This document shows positions 7,284 to 14,805 of a stretch of 21,575 nt of DNA, piece by piece. Source of the stretch: a virus; IMG/VR virus record IMGVR_UViG_3300049847_000170, positions 1 to 21,575 of that record; one strand, given 5' to 3'. The first letter of the stretch is position 1; every line of letters begins with the position of its first letter. Made by a program: the position numbers and the translations under genes. The notes beneath the pieces were generated by a model that did not search any database, was not told the DNA's origin, and saw only the letters and a program-made list of their open reading frames with translations.

Positions 7284-8480
7284 ATGGCTGCAGGAATTTA
7301 TGGTAGTAATTTTCTAACGCAAGATGCTGCAGTAAAGAGTTTTAGCGGAATGATTGCTCGCTTCATGCCAATGGGCGATGCACCTATTTTTGCAATGACT
7401 TCGATGCTGCGTACTGAAACTGCTTTGCAATTCCAGCATGGCTATTTCAGTAAAACAATGATTTTCCCCTCAGTAACTTTGTCAGCTCAAGCTGCTGCTG
7501 CTGATTCGCTGATTAACGTTACTAGCACTGCTAATATCATTCCAGGCATGCTCCTTCGCCCAGATGGTTCAGCAACTGAAATTATGCTGGTTCTTGGGGT
7601 TGTTGGCACTACGCAACTGCAATGTCAACGTGGTGTAGGTAATACTGCTCCGGCAATTATTCCTATTAGCACTCTTTGTATCCAAGTTGGTAATGCGAAT
7701 GAAGAAGCTTCTCTGCGTCCGCAGGCAGTTTCTATCAGCATGGTTCTGCAAAATAACTACACTCAGATTTTTAGAAATACTTGGGCTGTAAGCGGAACTG
7801 CTGCTGAAACTCGCATGATTGCTGGTGAAGGCAATACTGCTGAAAGCAAAATGGATTGCGCAAGTCTCCATGCTGCTGATATTGAAAAAGGTATTATCTG
7901 GGGCCAGAAGTTCTTGGGAATGAGGAACAATCAACTGTTCCACACGATGGATGGTATTTTGTCTATTACTACCTCCTTTGCCCCAGGTAATATTGTAACT
8001 CTTGGTGCAACTACTTCTTTCACCCAATTGGAAGTTGCAATTGATCCGGTATTTAACGTTCGTACGGATCAAACGATTGGTAATGAAAGGATTTTCTTTG
8101 TAGGCGGTGTTGCTCGCCGTATCCTGAATAACATCTTCCGTCTGAACAGTTCTTATTTCATTGAGAACGGAACTACGGATTATGGTCTTCAGTTCTCTAC
8201 TGCTCGACTCACTCGTGGCACTTTGCGTATTGTGGAGCACCCGCTCTTCAACGCATTTGGTTCCGGTTCTTCGTATGCTAAGATGGGTATTATTGTGGAT
8301 CTTTCCACTTTCAATCTGGCATATCTTGGCAATCGTAAAACCAAAGCCATGGATATTGTCGGTGGGGATGATGGAGTTGACGCAGTTGGTGGTACTCTTA
8401 CCACGGAACTTACTACCGTGCTTAAGAACCCCCAAGCATTTGCACAACTTTTGAATTTCACTGCAGCGGCCATTGGTTAA
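7284..8480 (+). CDS. major capsid protein (SU10 / DUF5309-like)
   Basis: This 398-residue protein is the likely HK97-fold shell subunit. Residues about 65-142 form the inserted beta-hairpin region seen in DUF5309 proteins (INVTSTANIIPGMLLRPDG, then EIMLVLGVVG and QCQRGVG), followed by GNANEEASLRP (137-147). Later come a helical stretch beginning DIEKGIIWGQK and the conserved-looking GNERIFFVGGVARRIL. The order after portal and scaffold, the CGGAG site at 7271-7275 and the terminator immediately after the gene all suit an abundant product. Arg is encoded by CGN 14 times and AGA/AGG three times, pointing to selection for high expression. The family call comes from motif memory; an alignment or structure prediction would settle it. 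Confidence 0.88.
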   Translation: MAAGIYGSNFLTQDAAVKSFSGMIARFMPMGDAPIFAMTSMLRTETALQFQHGYFSKTMIFPSVTLSAQAAAADSLINVTSTANIIPGMLLRPDGSATEIMLVLGVVGTTQLQCQRGVGNTAPAIIPISTLCIQVGNANEEASLRPQAVSISMVLQNNYTQIFRNTWAVSGTAAETRMIAGEGNTAESKMDCASLHAADIEKGIIWGQKFLGMRNNQLFHTMDGILSITTSFAPGNIVTLGATTSFTQLEVAIDPVFNVRTDQTIGNERIFFVGGVARRILNNIFRLNSSYFIENGTTDYGLQFSTARLTRGTLRIVEHPLFNAFGSGSSYAKMGIIVDLSTFNLAYLGNRKTKAMDIVGGDDGVDAVGGTLTTELTTVLKNPQAFAQLLNFTAAAIG

Positions 8481-8495
8481 TTAATTGGCGAAAGT

Positions 8496-8525
8496 TGGCG
8501 GAACTTTAAAACCGCCATTTTTCTT
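8496..8525 (+). terminator. rho-independent terminator after the major capsid gene
   Basis: TGGCGG (8496-8501) pairs with CCGCCA (8512-8517) around a 10-base loop and runs into TTTTTCTT. It lies 16 bases after the capsid stop codon and before the ribosome binding site of the next gene. It would end part of the late transcript and let the head genes outnumber those downstream. Confidence 0.8.
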
Positions 8526-8537
8526 TAGGAGAAATGA

Positions 8538-8732
8538 ATGTCAAATACTATTCTTAAATGCCATCCTCTTATTACTTCAGTGACTATTAATGGTTCTGCT
8601 AAAGTTCCTGATGGAAACAATCTTATTACTGTTCCTTCAGCAGATGCTACAAGCCTCTTTCGCAATTCTATGGCACCTACTGCTTATGGGCCAATAATGC
8701 TACAACAACCTCCAACAGATCCTACAACTTAA
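8538..8732 (+). CDS. small hypothetical protein, 64 aa
   Basis: The ATG at 8538 follows AGGAG at 8527-8531 just beyond the capsid terminator. The product (MSNTILKCHPLITSVTINGS...) is short, beta-prone in its first half (a VTINGSAKVPDG turn) and Pro/Thr-rich at the end (QQPPTDPTT). No membrane segment or known motif is visible. Its position between the capsid gene and other virion candidates suggests a small structural or decoration protein. I do not recognise the family. Confidence 0.65.
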   Translation: MSNTILKCHPLITSVTINGSAKVPDGNNLITVPSADATSLFRNSMAPTAYGPIMLQQPPTDPTT

Positions 8733-8763
8733 TCTTTATAAACTTCCAAAAAGGAATACTAAA

Positions 8764-9324
8764 ATGGCTATTAGTCCTATTCAAGCTGCAGCTCTTGCTA
8801 AAATTCAAGCTGCAAAAAAAGCAGTTGTCTCTGAAGTTAAAAAAGTGGAAGCTACAATTATAGAAGAAGTAAAAGAAGTGGAGCAAATTGCTAAAACTTT
8901 TTATGCTAAAATTGCTCATTCTAGATTTGTGCATGAGGATGGCACAGAAACAGTTTTCCATTTTGGGAAAGCAATTGTTACCAATCCTGCCCACATTAAA
9001 GAGCTTGAGGCTATTTTGCCTCCGAATGGAAATAATCCTAATATTTTTCTTCCTGACTATATCCCTCCTGCTCCCCCAAAACCTGCCCAAAATGCAGTTG
9101 CGGAAGGTGAACTTAAAGTAGCAGATGCAGCCTTATTAGGTAAGGCAGTAGTTTCTGGAGAACTTAATGAGGGAGTTCCAGGAGATCAAACAGGAACAAT
9201 GATTAATGAGTCTACTATTGACGCAAATCTTGTAGCAGCTATGAATGGGATTTCTAATGCTGCTCAAGTAATTGCAGTTTCTGGAGACAAGACTCTTCCA
9301 GGTGCAGCAGGCAGTGCTTCGTAA
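8764..9324 (+). CDS. hypothetical virion-associated protein, 186 aa
   Basis: The start is supported by AAGGAA (8751-8756). Residues about 1-45 are Ala/Lys/Glu-rich and helical, with repeated KKV/KEV steps consistent with a coiled coil. They are followed by a compact charged module (RFVHEDGTETVFHFGKAIV, about 54-72), then a Pro-rich linker (PDYIPPAPPKPAQ) and a Gly/Ala-rich end. The middle pattern, a hairpin with Phe and Gly followed by a Leu-rich helix, resembles small phage head and neck proteins. I cannot name a family. The surrounding genes suggest a minor structural role. Confidence 0.7.
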   Translation: MAISPIQAAALAKIQAAKKAVVSEVKKVEATIIEEVKEVEQIAKTFYAKIAHSRFVHEDGTETVFHFGKAIVTNPAHIKELEAILPPNGNNPNIFLPDYIPPAPPKPAQNAVAEGELKVADAALLGKAVVSGELNEGVPGDQTGTMINESTIDANLVAAMNGISNAAQVIAVSGDKTLPGAAGSAS

Positions 9325-9356
9325 GTTTAGAGTTGTAATTCACTTAGGATAATAAG

Positions 9357-10103
9357 ATGAGCGGCGTCGATACTATTTATACAATGGTACAGGACGATGT
9401 TAAACGTCCAGATAAGCAAGCGCAAATCTGGCGCCGTATTCATCGCTCTATTCTGAAACATCATAGAATGGATAGATGGTTTAATGATCTTATAGAACAA
9501 ATATTTAATTTTGATGTTGCTAACTCCTCAGCATTACAAGGAACACTTCCTGGTGCTCAGGGACTTTTTATGAATTATTTTGGGGCAGCTAATCCTACCC
9601 TAAATGTGCAACAAATAGATACTTCTGAACTTATAAGATTTAGAAAAATTGATTATCTTAGAAAATGGATGACAGTTTCTCCTTATGGTACTGCGATTCT
9701 AGACCCAATTACTGGGCGCCAAGGGACAGTGGAAGGTGGAGATTTAACTGAAAGAAGCCCTTCTTTTACTCAAGATGGTTATGGGTTTGATACACAAGAT
9801 ACTTTTTATGCTTCCGGTGGGATAATTCAAATAAATTCTTCTACCCCATTAAATAAAGTATTTATAGGTTATTTAACAGATCCTCTTGTTAATCTCTCTT
9901 GTGCTACTTTAGCACAATTTCAGACTTATAATTCGTGGATAGCTGATAATTATCCAGGCATGATTGTTTGTGATGTAAAGACTTTCATCTTTAGTGATAT
10001 TGGTAAAAATGAATCAGAAATTAAAGGTGCCAGAGGCGAGTATGAAGAAGAGAAAATGGCTTTTCTGGCAAATAACATAAACCTTTCCACGAAAAAAGGA
10101 TAA
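9357..10103 (+). CDS. putative head-to-tail connector / adaptor protein, 248 aa
   Basis: The N-terminal half begins with a charged helical region (QIWRRIHRSILKHHRMDRWF, about 23-42) followed by DLIEQIFNF. This pattern of two amphipathic helices with basic residues and a trailing acidic one recalls adaptor proteins that dock under the portal. The C-terminal half is beta-rich (ASGGIIQINSSTPLNKVFIG) and ends in a charged helix (GEYEEEKMAFLANNINLSTK). It is the first sizeable gene after the capsid block, where connectors are usually found. AGGAT at 9346-9350 supports the start. A neck or tube protein is the main alternative. Confidence 0.6.
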   Translation: MSGVDTIYTMVQDDVKRPDKQAQIWRRIHRSILKHHRMDRWFNDLIEQIFNFDVANSSALQGTLPGAQGLFMNYFGAANPTLNVQQIDTSELIRFRKIDYLRKWMTVSPYGTAILDPITGRQGTVEGGDLTERSPSFTQDGYGFDTQDTFYASGGIIQINSSTPLNKVFIGYLTDPLVNLSCATLAQFQTYNSWIADNYPGMIVCDVKTFIFSDIGKNESEIKGARGEYEEEKMAFLANNINLSTKKG

Positions 10104-10109
10104 TTTAGC

Positions 10110-11009
10110 ATGACTACTGGAACAAGTGTTTGGGCACAATTAGCAGTAAGTAACGCAATTCAATATGCAGTTCCATTTATTGATGCCAATTCTTTGCAGC
10201 CTACAATAGACTCAGGATCTACTAGTGGTGTTCCTACTGGTGGCGGATTCTGTTATGTTCCTGCTATTACTGGTGCTCCTTTTAGTGGTTGGGGTGCGCT
10301 CCAAGTAGGAACTGCTGGAGACTTTTCTGGTGTAGATGCTATAAATTCCGGTGGCCAAATAGATAGTTATGTGCCCACTACTAATCAGGCTCCTGGCACT
10401 GTAGGTGCTGTTCCTGGCCATAGTGTTAGTGCTTCTCGTGGCACAAGATACATTCCTCTTAATATCCAAAATACAGACCTTCTTGGAGAATATGGAGGTT
10501 ATGGTTATATCAGCCAAGCTGGAGTTTTCTCCTATCAGAAACTTGCTGGCCTAAGTCTTTATGCTGCTGGTGCCAGCGTTACTTATCCTGGTGGAGAAAT
10601 TCGTTTCGGAACGAAAGCAGATGTTATGGGAGTATTCACTGAATGGTTGAAACTTTCAAATATTGGTAATTTGGAACCGATGGTAACTGGAACGAGTAGG
10701 CTAGGGTCTGCGGCCAAGGGGTTTGCAGCTTTAACTTTAGATTATACAAACTCTGCTACAATTGGTGCAGTTACAATTAATAAACCAGCAGGAAGTGGAA
10801 ATATTGCTCTGGGTGCATCAAGTGTAGTGGTTACGAATTCTCTAGTAACTGCAAATTCATTAGTTCTTGCTTGGCTCATGGCAAATGATGGAACTTTGAC
10901 AAGCATTAAAAGTGTAGTTCCTGCTGGAGGCAGTTTTACTGTTACGGGTAATGCTAATGCTACAGGAAATACTAAATTTGGCTTCCTTGTTATTAATACG
11001 GACTCCTAA
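10110..11009 (+). CDS. tail fibre-like protein, 299 aa
   Basis: The product is rich in Gly, Ser, Thr and Ala with almost no charge in its first 130 residues. The middle (EIRFGTKADVMGVFTEWLKL) is followed by LGSAAKGFAALTLDYT, a signature type seen before the C-terminal domain of phage fibre proteins. It ends with a beta-rich module (about 225-299) containing VVVTNSLVTANSLVLAWLM, then SVVPAGGSFTVTGNANATGN and FGFLVIN. This tip-like architecture suggests a receptor-binding or virion-surface fibre. AAAGGA (10095-10100) supports the start. Trimerisation and the receptor are unknown. Confidence 0.7.
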   Translation: MTTGTSVWAQLAVSNAIQYAVPFIDANSLQPTIDSGSTSGVPTGGGFCYVPAITGAPFSGWGALQVGTAGDFSGVDAINSGGQIDSYVPTTNQAPGTVGAVPGHSVSASRGTRYIPLNIQNTDLLGEYGGYGYISQAGVFSYQKLAGLSLYAAGASVTYPGGEIRFGTKADVMGVFTEWLKLSNIGNLEPMVTGTSRLGSAAKGFAALTLDYTNSATIGAVTINKPAGSGNIALGASSVVVTNSLVTANSLVLAWLMANDGTLTSIKSVVPAGGSFTVTGNANATGNTKFGFLVINTDS

Positions 11010-11020
11010 GGAAAACTATT

Positions 11021-11194
11021 ATGTCTTATGTTGTTAATCCTTTAGACCCTACAACTCCCACTAATGCACAAAATGCTTCTCAGGGAGCGGAAGAATTTAG
11101 AGCGCTTAAAGCACTTATTGTCGCTTTAATTGCGTCTGGTTCTGTCACCCCAGATATTGTTCTTTTTCAAAATTCTAGCCTAGGAGGCATTTAA
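11021..11194 (+). CDS. small protein with EFRALK motif, 57 aa
   Basis: This 57-codon gene fills the gap between the fibre-like gene and the next gene. AAGGAAA at 11008-11014 precedes its ATG, and its stop is followed one base later by the next ATG (11196). The product begins MSYVVNPLDPTTPTNAQNAS and contains QGAEEFRALKALIVALIASG (residues about 21-40). An acidic-aromatic EFRALK helix like this recurs in small phage tail-associated proteins, though I cannot name the family. The C-terminal helix is hydrophobic but short for a membrane span. It is probably a fibre accessory or attachment peptide. Confidence 0.75.
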   Translation: MSYVVNPLDPTTPTNAQNASQGAEEFRALKALIVALIASGSVTPDIVLFQNSSLGGI

Positions 11195-11195
11195 T

Positions 11196-11612
11196 ATGTC
11201 CGCAACTTCTGCATTCTTTGTAACTCCCAAAAATATCACTGCTCAATTACTTAATGCCGATGGTATTAATACACTTAAAACAGTTTATACTCCTACCACT
11301 GCGGCAAAACTGGCTTCTTTAATGATTACCAGCACAGAAACTGCGGTTGCTCATGATGTGAATATTTATGTCACTAAGGGCGGAGTAGATTATTTGCTGG
11401 GAACGGTTTCTGTTCCTATCAATTCTGGTTTCACGAGTGGTGCTCCCGCCGTAAATGCTTTCAATAGCACTAACATGCCAGGACTGGCAGTTGATAGTGA
11501 TGGTAATAGATATCTGATGTTGGAAGCTACATCTGTTTTGAAAGCATCTGTTCCAGTAATTGTTACTGCGGCTAAAGCATTGAATTTTGCTGGTTATGGT
11601 GCGGAACTATAA
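11196..11612 (+). CDS. beta-rich virion-like protein, 138 aa
   Basis: AGGAGG at 11182-11187, inside the end of the previous gene, precedes the ATG at 11196. The product is Thr/Ala/Val-rich and predicted by eye as alternating beta strands: KLASLMITSTETAVAHDVNI, then YVTKGGVDYLLGTVSVPINS. It has no Cys, signal peptide or enzymatic motif. Layout and composition recall the 112-residue protein at 16913, suggesting a shared small beta-sandwich fold. It is probably a minor virion or surface protein. Family not recognised. Confidence 0.75.
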   Translation: MSATSAFFVTPKNITAQLLNADGINTLKTVYTPTTAAKLASLMITSTETAVAHDVNIYVTKGGVDYLLGTVSVPINSGFTSGAPAVNAFNSTNMPGLAVDSDGNRYLMLEATSVLKASVPVIVTAAKALNFAGYGAEL

Positions 11613-11614
11613 TC

Positions 11615-12136
11615 ATGTTACTTTCCGTAGGGCATAAAGCTAAACCCCCTGCTAGAGGTAATGCACCTTCCTCTGGTGGAGGGATTACTCTTGGAACTCC
11701 AGTAGCTTCTACCTCAGGAGCCGCTATTGATTTTACGGGGCTTCCTGCGGGAGTTAAACGAATAACTATTAACTTTAAATCAGTATCTCTTAATAGTGCT
11801 GATTTAATGCTTATTCAGTTAGGGGATTCTGGCGGTATAGAAACTGCAGGATATATAAGCGGATGTTGGGATGGAGCTTTTGCTGCTAGTACTGCTGGTT
11901 TCTTACTAATGCGTGCAGGCTCTGCTGCTTATATTATGTCCGGAACTATTATCCTTTCACTGGAAAATTCTACCAACTGGACATGGTGCTGTGAGGGGGT
12001 GTTACTTAATGAAGCAGTATTTTGTAATATGTGCTCCGGCATTAAAGCTACAAGTGCTCAAACTGACAGAGTAAGAATTACTTCTAACGGTGCTGGCACT
12101 TTCGACGGTGGCGAAATAAATATTTCTTGGGAGTAG
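11615..12136 (+). CDS. tail-associated beta-rich protein, 173 aa
   Basis: The start codon follows the previous stop by two bases, with only a weak GCGGAA site, so translation may be coupled. After a short basic, Gly-rich N-terminus, the product reads as one beta-rich domain: SGAAIDFTGLPAGVKRITIN, then SADLMLIQLGDSGGIETAGY, and a C-terminal TFDGGEINISWE. Domains of this type, with an IDFTGLPAGVKRI opening and an LGDSGG turn, occur in phage tail fibre and spike regions. Five Cys and a WTWCCEG segment are unusual and may reflect a folded core or a ligand site. It is probably a receptor-binding or fibre-tip subunit. Confidence 0.72.
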   Translation: MLLSVGHKAKPPARGNAPSSGGGITLGTPVASTSGAAIDFTGLPAGVKRITINFKSVSLNSADLMLIQLGDSGGIETAGYISGCWDGAFAASTAGFLLMRAGSAAYIMSGTIILSLENSTNWTWCCEGVLLNEAVFCNMCSGIKATSAQTDRVRITSNGAGTFDGGEINISWE

Positions 12137-12139
12137 ATT

Positions 12140-12325
12140 ATGACCGTGCGAGAAATCAATGTAATGACTGGAGTGGAAACTGTCCGAGAATATACTCTAG
12201 AAGAAATTGCTGCAAATAAAATTACTGCTGCTGAAGCTGCTGCACAGATATCTAAAGAACCTACAAAAATGGAACTTAAGGCTCAAGTAGATATGCTACA
12301 AAGTAAGATAGATGCACTTCCTTAG
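12140..12325 (+). CDS. small protein resembling fibre-assembly cofactors, 61 aa
   Basis: GGGAG at 12129-12133 precedes the ATG. The product begins MTVREINVMTGVETVREYTL and ends with a helical section (KMELKAQVDMLQSKIDALP) suited to a coiled coil. A short strand, an acidic YTLEEIAANK helix and a Leu/Gln C-terminal helix make the layout of small tail-fibre assembly or attachment proteins. This agrees with its position after a fibre-like gene and before the nozzle-like gene. No catalytic residues are visible. The function is inference. Confidence 0.65.
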   Translation: MTVREINVMTGVETVREYTLEEIAANKITAAEAAAQISKEPTKMELKAQVDMLQSKIDALP

Positions 12326-12337
12326 AAAGTAAAATAA

Positions 12338-13978
12338 ATGCCTCAAATCTCTTATAGAGGTAATCTTACAAATGGTTGGCTTCCCTTTCTTGCCAGTTTG
12401 CAAGGACAGACTGTTATTGTCCCTCGCCAAGATAATAATGTTACTCCTCAAGGCCTTATTATGGCAGGGGAAAACGCTGGGGATAAAGATAGAGGCTTTC
12501 CTCAAATTATGTACATGCATAATTGCATGCCCACGCATACAGGATATAAAAGCATAGGTTTTGTAAATAGAATAGCAGGACTTTCTGGTAATACTTCATT
12601 TCAAGATTGTTTCATTCTTAGAGATATTAATGAGAATAAATTTCTTTACTCTCCTGTCTCAGGACAACATTATATTTGGGATGGGTTAAATAGATTTTGG
12701 AAACCTGCTTCCACTCAAATTATTTCTTCCTCTGGCATTGTAACTGTTGCATATATTAATGGAAATTCTTATGTCTTTTTTCAAGGCATAGGAATGTTTC
12801 AGTATGATACAAATCCAGTAAGTCTTACTTATCAAACTCTTATTCCTGTAGCTCTTACCGGAATTACAGCAACTGCCCTTAATGGGATTACTTCCAGTAA
12901 TGGATTTCTTATTGCTTGGGATAATTTTACCGTCTATCGCTCTAAGCCTTTATCTATCTTAGACTTTACTACAGATAGTAGTCAGGGTTCTGGATCCAGT
13001 ATTCCTAATGATATTAAAGGACAAATTGTTTGCTGTCTCCCTATTAAAGATGGGTACGTTGTTTACTGCACAAAAAATGCAGTAGCTGCAAGTTTTCAAA
13101 ATAACATTCAATATCCTTTTATATATAAAGAAATTGCAGGATCAGGAGGAATAACAGATCCTGGCCAAGTTAGTTGGACTTCTAATCTTGGCAGCCATTA
13201 CGCTTGGACTACTAATGGGTTATTACAAGTAAATAAACTTAATGCAATCCAAGTTCATCCGGAAGTATCAGACTTTCTTACTGCTTTGCAATATGAATTT
13301 TATGATATTGTAGCAAATACTTTAAATCTTACAAATCTCACTTCTCCTTTAATTACAAAATTATCTGTTGTAGCAGATAGATACCTTGTACTTTCTTATG
13401 GAATTTCTACTCTTACTGATGCTCTTGTTCTAGATATAGCATACAAACGTTGGGGTAAAATTCATATAGATCATGTAGCTTCTTTTGAATTTTATCAGCC
13501 TAATGCTTATGGAGATATTAGCTGGAATGGGTTAGGCAATATTAGTTGGACTGGTTTAGGAAATACCGCTTGGCAAGATTTAGCTACGGGTATTAAAACA
13601 ATTGATCTTCCACAAACTACCTTGGCATTCCTTCAAAATGATGGCACAATATATACAATAGAATTTGATGCTGTAGGCACTAATGAAACTGGAGTATTAA
13701 TCTTAGGTAGGTATCAATATCTAAGAAGCAATTTTCTTGTTCTTGACGAAGTAGATCTTCAAAATGCTAAATTAGGTCAACTTACTATAGTAGATTTACC
13801 CTCGTATGATGGGATGAATTTTTCTACTGCTATTCCTTTATTTCCTGACCCAAATAATACTGGAACACATCTTCATTATTATGCGGATGTAGAGGCGTTA
13901 AATCATTCTCTTTGTCTACAAGGTACATTTACTTTAGCAGATATTATTTTGAGTTTTCACGTTGCTGGACACGCTTAA
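12338..13978 (+). CDS. putative tail nozzle / tail tubular protein, 546 aa
   Basis: The protein is long, beta-rich and regular, with many short blade-like stretches such as FILRDINENKFLYSPVSGQH, GYVVYCTKNAVAASFQNNIQ and RYLVLSYGISTLTDALVLDI. This suggests a beta-propeller or barrel platform like those of podovirus nozzle proteins (P22 gp10- or T7 gp12-like). The N-terminus has few charged residues, and the C-terminus ends FTLADIILSFHVAGHA. Residues 394-417 hold a short tandem repeat (ISWNGLGN, ISWTGLGN, TAWQDLAT). Size and position after the connector candidate fit the closing part of a short tail. The stop overlaps the next start by one base (TAATG). It could instead be another tail platform protein. 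Confidence 0.65.
   Translation: MPQISYRGNLTNGWLPFLASLQGQTVIVPRQDNNVTPQGLIMAGENAGDKDRGFPQIMYMHNCMPTHTGYKSIGFVNRIAGLSGNTSFQDCFILRDINENKFLYSPVSGQHYIWDGLNRFWKPASTQIISSSGIVTVAYINGNSYVFFQGIGMFQYDTNPVSLTYQTLIPVALTGITATALNGITSSNGFLIAWDNFTVYRSKPLSILDFTTDSSQGSGSSIPNDIKGQIVCCLPIKDGYVVYCTKNAVAASFQNNIQYPFIYKEIAGSGGITDPGQVSWTSNLGSHYAWTTNGLLQVNKLNAIQVHPEVSDFLTALQYEFYDIVANTLNLTNLTSPLITKLSVVADRYLVLSYGISTLTDALVLDIAYKRWGKIHIDHVASFEFYQPNAYGDISWNGLGNISWTGLGNTAWQDLATGIKTIDLPQTTLAFLQNDGTIYTIEFDAVGTNETGVLILGRYQYLRSNFLVLDEVDLQNAKLGQLTIVDLPSYDGMNFSTAIPLFPDPNNTGTHLHYYADVEALNHSLCLQGTFTLADIILSFHVAGHA
13517..13588 (+). repeat. 24-base tandem repeat encoding ISWxGLGN
   Basis: Three adjacent 24-base units (13517-13540, 13541-13564, 13565-13588) encode ISWNGLGN, ISWTGLGN and the degenerate TAWQDLAT. 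The first two differ at four third-position or Asn/Thr bases and one Gly codon, so the repeat is recent or under constraint at protein level. It lies inside the nozzle-like gene. Confidence 0.7.
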
Positions 13979-14586
13979 TGCCTACACCAACTCCAGCAGC
14001 TACACAAAATTCAGTAGTTAATCTTGGTCTTCCCTCCGGAATTCCAGAAGCATATGATGAACCAAAAACACAGTCCCTGTATCAACTTATAGTTCAGTCA
14101 ACCAATAATTTACTTAATAGTCTAGAACAATATTGTGGGCTGACCCAAAAGCCTATGACCCAATGGAATAATCTAAGTCCCTCCGCTACACTACGGTCAT
14201 TGAATCTGAATAGGTTATATTGTATTGCTGGGGAAACAATTGCTTATGGTAGACTTGTTAATCTTTACAATAATGCTGGAGTTTTAACAGCCCGAAACGC
14301 TATATCGTCTGATGCTAATAAGAGGGCTCATGGTTATTGTAATGTTAATAACACTTCACAGAGTGGAATGGCTCTTGGGCAGTATGGAGAAGTTATTCTA
14401 GGCCGTGGAATTATAGCAGTTGCTGGTGTTAATCCAGGGGATGAGTTGTTTCTTTCTGCTTCTTCTGGGCAAATGCAAGTTGGGCCAGATACTACAGCAG
14501 GACATATTGAACAATTTATAGGATTTGGAGTTGCAACAAATCTAGTGAGCATTGATATTACAATTGGATCTTATTTGCAGCATTAA
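13978..14586 (+). CDS. virion-like protein, 202 aa
   Basis: The ATG at 13978 overlaps the stop of the nozzle-like gene as TAATG, and this is preferred over an in-frame upstream ATG at 13912, which lies inside that gene. The product starts Pro/Thr-rich, then has a helix (SLYQLIVQSTNNLLNSLEQY). From about residue 85 it has a beta-rich domain: ETIAYGRLVNLYNNAGVLTA, then YGEVILGRGIIAVAGVNPGD, then ELFLSASSGQMQVG. The latter pattern, a Gly-rich turn then a strand with a small-residue turn, resembles DUF2190-like capsid decoration and tail proteins. A surface or decoration function is likely; the family is not certain. Confidence 0.7.
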   Translation: MPTPTPAATQNSVVNLGLPSGIPEAYDEPKTQSLYQLIVQSTNNLLNSLEQYCGLTQKPMTQWNNLSPSATLRSLNLNRLYCIAGETIAYGRLVNLYNNAGVLTARNAISSDANKRAHGYCNVNNTSQSGMALGQYGEVILGRGIIAVAGVNPGDELFLSASSGQMQVGPDTTAGHIEQFIGFGVATNLVSIDITIGSYLQH

Positions 14587-14601
14587 TAGTAGAGGTGTTA
14601 A

Positions 14602-14805
14602 ATGCGACTTTTTATTGATGAAAATGGTAAGATGTATAAAGCGGAGAAGCCTAAAAGTGAAAATGATATGGAGCGAATGAACCCTTCGAAAGAGCAAATT
14701 GATGCTTTGCCTGAAGATGGTTCCGCTCTTACTCTTTTTCAATATGCTGAAGCTATGCGTCTTATGGATACTGGTGTAGAGGAGATTATAAATGAAATCG
14801 CTTAA
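14602..14805 (+). CDS. small acidic protein, 67 aa
   Basis: The gene begins six bases after GAGGTG (14591-14596). The product, MRLFIDENGKMYKAEKPKSE..., is acidic and helical in its second half (ALTLFQYAEAMRLMDTGVEE). It has no signal peptide or membrane segment. Its last 14 bases overlap the next gene, whose ribosome binding site is inside it, so the two are probably translated together. The function is unknown; a chaperone or accessory for the neighbouring exported protein is a guess from position. Confidence 0.75.
   Translation: MRLFIDENGKMYKAEKPKSENDMERMNPSKEQIDALPEDGSALTLFQYAEAMRLMDTGVEEIINEIA

Noticed and set aside
7569-8447. Long minus-strand open frame of 292 codons inside the major capsid gene
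   Set aside because: It is fully antisense to a well-supported capsid gene, has no ribosome binding site and encodes a composition (many Asn, Ser, Arg, Cys) typical of reverse-frame noise.
10110-12136. Possible diversity-generating retroelement target in the fibre-like genes
   Set aside because: No reverse transcriptase gene, no template repeat and no adenine-variable repeat pair were found in the window.
13912-13977. Upstream in-frame ATG for the 202-residue protein
   Set aside because: It lies inside the nozzle-like gene and lacks a ribosome binding site; the TAATG overlap at 13978 matches the junction style of several neighbouring genes.
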